Of a DNA stretch of 10,411 nucleotides, positions 6,351-10,411 are shown piece by piece (position 1 is the stretch's first letter; each line of letters begins with the position of its first letter). The position numbers and the translations under genes were made by a program. Source of the stretch: an uncultured Bacilli bacterium (GTDB lineage: Bacteria > Bacillota_I > Bacilli_A > RF39 > UBA660); NCBI GenBank assembly GCA_944332105.1, contig CALVJI010000038.1:1-10411 (forward strand), read 5' to 3'. The notes under the pieces are model-generated. The model made no database searches. It was given only the letters and a program-made list of their open reading frames with translations, and was not told where the DNA came from.

Positions 6351-7870
6351 TAGAACAAACTCCATGGACTATACCAAGTACCACCGCGGAAAGGATTGCC
6401 AACGGACAAACCAAAATGAAGATGCGCACCTGTTGAAGAACCACTGCTACCCATATAAGCGATTTGTTGTCCTTGAGTTACTCTATTACCAACTTGCACC
6501 AATAAATTACTAGTAATATGAGAATAAAGTGTATAGATATTATTTTCATGCTCAATCACAATATAGTTACCATAAGTCATACCACAACTATTACCATACC
6601 AGCCATAATTAGCACAAGAAGCATTCGTCTCAACCACTGTACCACCACGTGCGGCATAAATAGGGGAACCAAAACCTGTACCAGAAATATCAATTGCATT
6701 ATGAAATTCTCCCCAACGCCATTCATAATTCGTCGTAATAATATAAGGCGTCATCGTTGGCCAACTCCAAGATAGACCTGTATTTAAAATATTACCATGA
6801 GCCGTTGTAACATAACTATATTTTGGTCCAACCGCCGTAATTTCATCCACTGCTTCACGAATCGTCACACTACTAATAACGTTCGCATCTTGAGTACGTT
6901 CACCATTAATAATACGAACTTCTTGCGTTACACGCTCTAAACCTGTTACACCACTTTGAGTAACTTGACTTGTTCCAGCTCGTAAAGAATTATCAACTAC
7001 TGTTGTTCTAGTAAAAGCTTGTTCAACATCTTCTGTCACTCGAACTTCCTGATATAAAGTTAAAACAGGATTAATTAAATTCGTTGAAATTTTATCACCA
7101 ATTGCTAATACAGCATTCTCATTACGATATTGTGGATTAGCAATTAAAAGTTCACGAACATTTAACTGACTTGCTGATGCAATTGAAGCCAAAGTGTCGC
7201 CTTGCACAACACTGTAAGTTGGTAAAGAATCAGTTGTACCATATAACAAATACTGTGTAAGTTCATCCGCATCTACAAAAATCTTATCGTGAACAGAAAT
7301 ATAAGCCTCCTTAATAGTAACCGTCTCTTCAAAAGCCATATGGTTAATATAAGAACCAACATCTACAATTTCTTCTTGTGTGTTATTCAAATAAGCTTGA
7401 TAATCACTCTCATCAACAAAAGCTGTAATAAAACGATGTTCTGCTTCATAATAGATATCATCATCTAACACACTAATGGTCGTAACTTTTTCTTCTTCAG
7501 TTTCAGAAGCAGGCGAAGTAATTGTAACCACATACCCCTCTACTGTAAAATCACTTTTTTCTTGAATTTCTTTATAAATTTCATTAGCTGAAACAATCTT
7601 TTCATCATAAGTAATATAAGGTACTATATCAAAACCATTAGGTGGATAGACTTGATCAACTTGATAAGTATCTTTAATATCTTGCTGTTCTTCATTAATT
7701 AAATCTAAAAGCTCAGCTTTATCGGCAACTAAACCAATTTTTTCTCCATCTAAATAAACTTGATAAACATTTTGTGGTTCCATCGCATGTGTTGTAAACC
7801 CTTGAAAAAACAAGAGAAAAAACATTCCGATTCCAACAATTCCTAAAAGGATTTTATCTTTTGTTCTCAT
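6350..7870 (-). CDS. secreted LysM-G5-M23 peptidoglycan endopeptidase
   Basis: Zinc endopeptidase that should cut peptide cross-links in cell-wall peptidoglycan outside the cell. Numbering is from the ATG at 7870 (506 residues). Residues 1-30 form a signal peptide or signal anchor (KDK, then a hydrophobic run, then THA). Residues about 30-215 are a mixed region I do not recognise. A LysM domain (YSVVQGDTLASIAS..., about 218-265) should bind glycan. A G5 domain (about 269-347) follows. The M23/LytM catalytic domain (about 370-500) has HNAID (His390, Asp394), YSH (His451) and HLHF (His483, His485), so all metal and catalytic residues are present. Two cysteines (419 and 429) flank an insert just before the GNYIVIEH strand and could form a disulfide. 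The open frame extends two codons to a GTG at 7876, but that GTG overlaps the AAAGGAG ribosome binding site of the ATG. First gene of the five-gene operon, adjacent to walJ; wall hydrolases of this type are typical WalR targets, which fits the context but is inference. Confidence 0.92.
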   Translation of the reverse strand: MRTKDKILLGIVGIGMFFLLFFQGFTTHAMEPQNVYQVYLDGEKIGLVADKAELLDLINEEQQDIKDTYQVDQVYPPNGFDIVPYITYDEKIVSANEIYKEIQEKSDFTVEGYVVTITSPASETEEEKVTTISVLDDDIYYEAEHRFITAFVDESDYQAYLNNTQEEIVDVGSYINHMAFEETVTIKEAYISVHDKIFVDADELTQYLLYGTTDSLPTYSVVQGDTLASIASASQLNVRELLIANPQYRNENAVLAIGDKISTNLINPVLTLYQEVRVTEDVEQAFTRTTVVDNSLRAGTSQVTQSGVTGLERVTQEVRIINGERTQDANVISSVTIREAVDEITAVGPKYSYVTTAHGNILNTGLSWSWPTMTPYIITTNYEWRWGEFHNAIDISGTGFGSPIYAARGGTVVETNASCANYGWYGNSCGMTYGNYIVIEHENNIYTLYSHITSNLLVQVGNRVTQGQQIAYMGSSGSSTGAHLHFGLSVGNPFRGGTWYSPWSLF

Positions 7871-7895
7871 AAGCACTCCTTTTTTAGACTAGTAC

Positions 7896-7904
7896 ATTAT
7901 ACCA
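7896..7904 (-). promoter_or_regulatory. extended -10 promoter of the M23-walJ-rlmH-MYG1-ung operon
   Basis: Minus-strand TGG-TATAAT (TATAAT at 7896-7901) is a consensus -10 with the TGn extension. The -35 region is poor. The predicted start near 7889 gives a leader of about 20 nt holding AAAGGAG. No terminator is visible between the dnaB stop and this site, so read-through from rplI-dnaB is also likely. Confidence 0.7.
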
Positions 7905-7938
7905 TAAAATAAAAAATAAGTTGCAGAAAAATTTACTC

Positions 7939-9282
7939 CTACATTTCTTCCATTGGTGAATAAGCTTTAAAGCAGCTTTTATTTAATTCAAACAACACTT
8001 GAAATAATCCCGTACTACCTCGCCGATGCTTAGCTATAATCACATCAACTGGCACGATATTATTTTTATTTTCTGCCGTCTTAGTTTCAAAATAATCTTG
8101 TCGATTTAAAAACAAAACCAAATCCGCATCTTGTTCGATAGAACCAGATTCACGCAAATCAGCAAGTCTTGGTTGATTGGATTCTCTTCTTTCTGCATTA
8201 CGAGACAACTGCGCTAAAGCAATAACCGGAACCTTTAATTCCATTGCCATCGTTTTAAAAGCACGAGAGATCTCTGAAACTTCAACCTGTCTTGACTCAA
8301 CTCTTCCGCCAGTTGTAACAAGCTGTAAATAATCAATAACAACCAAAGCAAGACCTTTAGGACTAGAGGCAAGTCTTCGACACTTTGCTTTAATCTCAGG
8401 TGCCGTAACTGAAGCATCATCTTCTATATAGATATTCGTATCCGCAAGTTCGCTCATAGCTTCGGTATAACGTTTCCAATCATTATCATTAAGCATACCA
8501 GTTTTTAACTTTTCACCCTCAATTTGTCCTACCGCACTAATCATACGATTGACTAATTGTTCACTACTCATCTCTAAATTGAAAATAGCAACTGCCTTAT
8601 CCGTACTCATCGCTGCATTCGTAGCAATATTTAAAGCAAAAGCCGTCTTTCCCATACCAGGACGAGCAGCCAAAATAATAAGTTCACCCTCATGTAGTCC
8701 AGCCGTTGCCTTATCTAAATCTTTAAAACCCGTAGTCAAACCAGTAACCATACTTTTATTTTTACTCATTCGTTCCAAATTTTCATGAGCCTCTCTTAAA
8801 GCCTCAGTAATGGGTTTAAACTCACTCGTTTTTCGTGTCCGAATTACATTCAAAAGCTTTTGCTCCGAAGAATCGAGCAAATTCGTCAAATTTTCTTCTT
8901 CGTCATAAGCATTAGTCACAATGGTCGTAGCTGTATCAATTAGTTTTCTTCTCGTTGCCTTATCTTTAACAATTTCAATATAATAATCCAAATTAGCGCT
9001 TGTCGCGACAGAATCCACAATTTCACTTAAATATTCAATGCCCCCAATAGCATTTAAATTTTTTTGTTTATCTAATTCATTTTTAACAGTTGTAATATCA
9101 ATTGGCGTATTACTTTTATACAAAGAAACCAAAGCTGCAAAAATCTTTTTATGAGCCTCACTAAAAAACATATCTTCTGTTAAATTTTCCATAATTTTTT
9201 CCATTGCATATGGATTTAAAAAAGTTACTCCTAAAACACTCATTTCTGCTTCTAAATTTTGAGGCATTACTCTAGCTGCCAT
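7939..9282 (-). CDS. dnaB: replicative DNA helicase
   Basis: Hexameric 5'-3' helicase that unwinds DNA at the replication fork and recruits primase; called DnaC in Bacillus. Numbering is from the ATG at 9282 (447 residues, normal length). The N-terminal helical domain begins MAARVMPQNLEAEMSVLG, matching the PPQNxEAExxVLG family start. The RecA-like domain has Walker A ARPGMGKT at 206-213, Walker B VVIDYLQL with Asp317, the QLSRNAERRE and RLADLRESGSIEQDADLV (372-388) motifs, and the C-terminal KHRRGSTG containing the arginine finger. No intein or insertion is present. The frame extends to a GTG at 9291, but AGGTGA, which contains that GTG, is the ribosome binding site for the ATG. rplI ends 9 nt upstream of the ATG; rplI-dnaB is the conserved Firmicutes order. 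Confidence 0.97.
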   Translation of the reverse strand: MAARVMPQNLEAEMSVLGVTFLNPYAMEKIMENLTEDMFFSEAHKKIFAALVSLYKSNTPIDITTVKNELDKQKNLNAIGGIEYLSEIVDSVATSANLDYYIEIVKDKATRRKLIDTATTIVTNAYDEEENLTNLLDSSEQKLLNVIRTRKTSEFKPITEALREAHENLERMSKNKSMVTGLTTGFKDLDKATAGLHEGELIILAARPGMGKTAFALNIATNAAMSTDKAVAIFNLEMSSEQLVNRMISAVGQIEGEKLKTGMLNDNDWKRYTEAMSELADTNIYIEDDASVTAPEIKAKCRRLASSPKGLALVVIDYLQLVTTGGRVESRQVEVSEISRAFKTMAMELKVPVIALAQLSRNAERRESNQPRLADLRESGSIEQDADLVLFLNRQDYFETKTAENKNNIVPVDVIIAKHRRGSTGLFQVLFELNKSCFKAYSPMEEM

Positions 9283-9291
9283 ACTATTCAC

Positions 9292-9732
9292 CTACTTTTT
9301 CAAAACTACTTTTAAAGGAAAAACAACTCTTTTATGAAGTTCAACCATCACTTCATGTGTTCCCAAAGAATCAATAGGATGATCTACTTTCAAACATTTT
9401 TTATCAATAGAATATCCCATCTTTTTTAATTCATCACTAATCTGTTTAGTAGAAATCACCCCAAAAACTTTATCTTCCTTACCAGTCTTCACTTGAAAAA
9501 CAACTTGCTTCTTTTCTAATTCTTTTCTTATTTTTTCATAATCAGAAACTAATGTTTCTTCTTCTAAATGTTTTTCTAATAAAGATCGATCTAACACTTC
9601 TTTACTTTTCTTAGTTTCAGGAACCGCTAAACCATTTTTAAAAAGATAATTCGTTGCATATCCATCACTAACATTAATAATATCATCTTTTTTACCTTTG
9701 CCTTTAACATCTTTTAATAAAATCACTTTCAT
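9292..9732 (-). CDS. rplI: 50S ribosomal protein bL9
   Basis: Large-subunit protein that binds 23S rRNA near the L1 stalk and reaches across to neighbouring ribosomes. The N-terminal globular domain shows the family signature around KGKGKKDDIINVSDGYATNY, followed by LFKNGLAVP. A charged helix (about 42-76) connects to the C-terminal domain, which includes VFGVISTKQISDEL and a final KRVVFPLKVVLKK. The 146-residue length is standard. The ATG has a strong GGGAGGT ribosome binding site about 8 nt upstream. It is the first gene of a two-gene unit with dnaB. In many Firmicutes gdpP lies directly upstream; here a terminator and an rpn gene occupy that place. Confidence 0.96.
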   Translation of the reverse strand: MKVILLKDVKGKGKKDDIINVSDGYATNYLFKNGLAVPETKKSKEVLDRSLLEKHLEEETLVSDYEKIRKELEKKQVVFQVKTGKEDKVFGVISTKQISDELKKMGYSIDKKCLKVDHPIDSLGTHEVMVELHKRVVFPLKVVLKK

Positions 9733-9759
9733 AAACAGAAGACCTCCCTTACTAATCCT

Positions 9760-9768
9760 ATTATACCA
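9760..9768 (-). promoter_or_regulatory. extended -10 promoter of rplI-dnaB
   Basis: Minus-strand TGG-TATAAT (TATAAT at 9760-9765) gives a consensus extended -10, nearly identical to the one before the M23 operon. The -35 is weak (TTTATT/ATTTAT at 16-17 nt). The predicted start near 9753 leaves about 20 nt of leader with GGGAGGT. Confidence 0.7.
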
Positions 9769-9797
9769 AAAATATCTAAGAAATAAATCTTTTTATC

Positions 9798-9825
9798 AAA
9801 AAAAACTAGCACACTAAGCACTAGT
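9798..9825 (-). terminator. rho-independent terminator upstream of rplI
   Basis: On the minus strand ACTAGTGC-TTAGT-GTGCTAGT (9805-9825) forms an 8-bp stem with two G-U wobbles and a 5-nt loop. It is followed by seven more T (9798-9804). It ends transcription coming from the rpn gene before the rplI promoter. Confidence 0.75.
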
Positions 9826-9884
9826 CATAACAAAGCTAAAAAGCTAAACAATTAGAACCACATAAGGCACATTTCAAGTCCAAA

Positions 9885-9907
9885 CTTTCCTCTATATCAG
9901 AGGAAAG
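9885..9907. other. perfect 9-bp hairpin in the rpn-rplI intergenic region
   Basis: CTTTCCTCT (9885-9893) and AGAGGAAAG (9899-9907) are exact inverted repeats around a 5-nt loop. There is no run of T on either strand, so it is not a canonical terminator. It lies between the rpn stop and the terminator at 9798-9825; it could stabilise the rpn mRNA 3' end or act as an upstream pause hairpin. Function unknown. Confidence 0.6.
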
Positions 9908-9980
9908 ATTCAAGATAAAGATTAATACCTGTATCCATGGTATTGAAATATCTAGACATATTATTATATAAGGCTATCCA

Positions 9981-10411
9981 CTACAATTTATTGATTTCCC
10001 GAATGCTTAAACCAGTCGCTTTTTCTATCATAGAAAGTGGAACATTAAGTGTTTTTAAATTGCGGGCTACCTCTTGTTTTCCTTCTTGTAATCCAGAAAT
10101 TCTTCCTTCTTGTAATCCAGAGGCACGCCCTTCCAATTCACCAGTCAAATAAATATCTTCTTTCTCTTGCCTTTCTGCTTCTGCTACATCATAGTACCCA
10201 ATATATTTTGGGTCTGTATACAGTTGTTCTACTGTTCGTACCATTGCCATATACTCTTCATCCTTTCCATATTTTTTTACTAATTCTTCTAGTCTCTCTG
10301 TTAATAAAAAGTCTACAAATTTCTTTATCTTCTCACTCACATTATATCCTCTTTTTTGAATATTCACAAGATTTATATGGATACTTTCTAGTAAATCTGT
10401 CTCTTCTGTTT
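9981..10411 (-). CDS. Rpn-family recombination-promoting nuclease (partial, C-terminal part)
   Basis: The frame is open from its TAG stop at 9981 to the right edge, giving 142 residues of the C-terminus. An internal GTG at 10367 is not needed as a start, because 14 more codons precede it in the window. The end pattern is typical of PD-(D/E)XK Rpn/putative transposase proteins: a charged helical linker (ERLEELVKKYGKDEEYMAMVRTVE is spread over this part), YDVAEAERQEKED, then six Gly-led tetrads, then VARNLKTLNVPLSMIEKATG and a final LSIREINKL. The nuclease core lies outside the window. Rpn proteins are DNA nucleases; some are reported as anti-phage toxins held in check by a separately translated C-terminal piece (RpnS) encoded within the same gene. 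An in-frame GTG with a strong ribosome binding site inside this region fits that arrangement. Whether the missing N-terminal part is intact cannot be judged. Confidence 0.85.
   Translation of the reverse strand, partial: TEETDLLESIHINLVNIQKRGYNVSEKIKKFVDFLLTERLEELVKKYGKDEEYMAMVRTVEQLYTDPKYIGYYDVAEAERQEKEDIYLTGELEGRASGLQEGRISGLQEGKQEVARNLKTLNVPLSMIEKATGLSIREINKL
10071..10142 (-). repeat. Gly-x-x-x tetrad repeat of the Rpn C-terminus, with 24-nt tandem copies
   Basis: Six consecutive four-residue units each begin with Gly: GELE, GRAS, GLQE, GRIS, GLQE, GKQE. In DNA two adjacent 24-nt copies (10081-10104 and 10105-10128) share their first 17 bases and then diverge. Such short in-frame repeats can gain or lose units by slippage without shifting the frame. 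In Rpn proteins a helix with a variable number of four-residue repeats is reported to form the RpnS dimer interface. Confidence 0.8.
10338..10351 (-). promoter_or_regulatory. possible internal ribosome binding site and GTG start within rpn
   Basis: Minus-strand GAGG (10348-10351, within AAAAAAGAGGA) lies 7 nt upstream of an in-frame GTG (10338-10340). Initiation there would give a 119-residue protein holding the helical C-terminus without the nuclease core. A second in-frame ATG at 10250, preceded by GGAAAGGA about 10 nt upstream, would give 89 residues. The same stretch reads as TTGTGA-17 nt-TATAAT, an internal promoter look-alike, but its start point would fall just after the GTG, so it could serve only the later ATG. 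Confidence 0.45.

Noticed and set aside
6518..6775. Plus-strand Thr/Ile-rich frame inside the M23 gene
   Set aside because: It is a shadow of the catalytic-domain coding sequence; the odd composition is explained by the reverse complement of that sequence.
8235..8420. Second minus-strand frame within dnaB
   Set aside because: It overlaps the Walker B region of dnaB in another frame with no start signal; dnaB itself is complete and conserved.
9885..9907. Perfect hairpin as the rpn terminator
   Set aside because: No T tract follows on either strand; the hairpin at 9805-9825 with eight T is the better terminator.
9292..9980. gdpP expected upstream of rplI as in Bacillus
   Set aside because: No DHH/GGDEF phosphodiesterase sequence is present; the space holds a terminator, a promoter and the rpn 3' end.
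10081..10128. 24-nt tandem copies as a CRISPR or other non-coding array
   Set aside because: They are in frame within the Rpn coding sequence and encode the known tetrad helix; there are no spacers.

Overview
The window is AT-rich DNA from a low-GC Gram-positive bacterium (Bacillota), probably a Bacilli or Erysipelotrichia-like gut lineage. The evidence is the strong AGGAGG/GGTGA-type ribosome binding sites, the extended -10 (TGn-TATAAT/TATAGT) promoters, the Firmicutes origin-proximal genes rplI, dnaB, walJ (yycJ) and rlmH, and two accessory families common in gut Bacillota (an Rpn nuclease and a fragment of a large surface protein). TGA is used as a stop and Trp is TGG, so the code is standard. 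The genus assignment is inference. Every gene I can support lies on the minus strand, so transcription runs from right to left.

From right to left: (1) 9981-10411, the C-terminal 142 residues of an Rpn-family nuclease that runs off the right edge, with a six-tetrad Gly-repeat helix and a possible internal start. (2) 9733-9980, a non-coding stretch with a perfect 9-bp hairpin, a rho-independent terminator and the rplI promoter. (3) rplI-dnaB (9732 to 7939), ribosomal protein bL9 and the replicative helicase. (4) A tight block of five genes (7870 to 3652) behind its own extended -10 promoter: secreted LysM-G5-M23 peptidoglycan hydrolase, WalJ metallo-beta-lactamase fold protein, RlmH 23S rRNA methyltransferase, MYG1-family DHH-like hydrolase and uracil-DNA glycosylase. 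These genes overlap by up to 26 nt or are separated by 1-9 nt, and the block ends in a clear terminator. (5) A P-type (type II) cation ATPase (3571 to 941) with its own promoter and terminator. (6) A 5'-truncated fragment of a surface or pseudopilin-like protein (881 to 204), followed by a long hairpin terminator. (7) A leftward promoter and ribosome binding site at the left edge, pointing to a gene that starts just outside the window.

The core reads as a rearranged version of the Firmicutes rplI-dnaB-(purA)-walRK-yycHI-yycJ-htrA-rlmH neighbourhood. The walRK/yycHI section is absent, and a wall hydrolase stands directly before walJ. Cell-wall turnover, rRNA modification, a probable nucleic-acid hydrolase and DNA base-excision repair therefore share one transcript. 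Several longest-ORF starts here are false: the GTG at 7876, 5152 and 9291 lies in or against the Shine-Dalgarno sequence of the next in-frame ATG, and the ATPase most likely starts at a TTG.

The most interesting item is the Rpn C-terminus. It carries the variable four-residue repeat and a well-placed internal ribosome binding site, as expected of a gene-within-gene toxin/antitoxin (RpnL/RpnS) phage-defence locus. I see no CRISPR array, tRNA, rRNA or intact insertion sequence.
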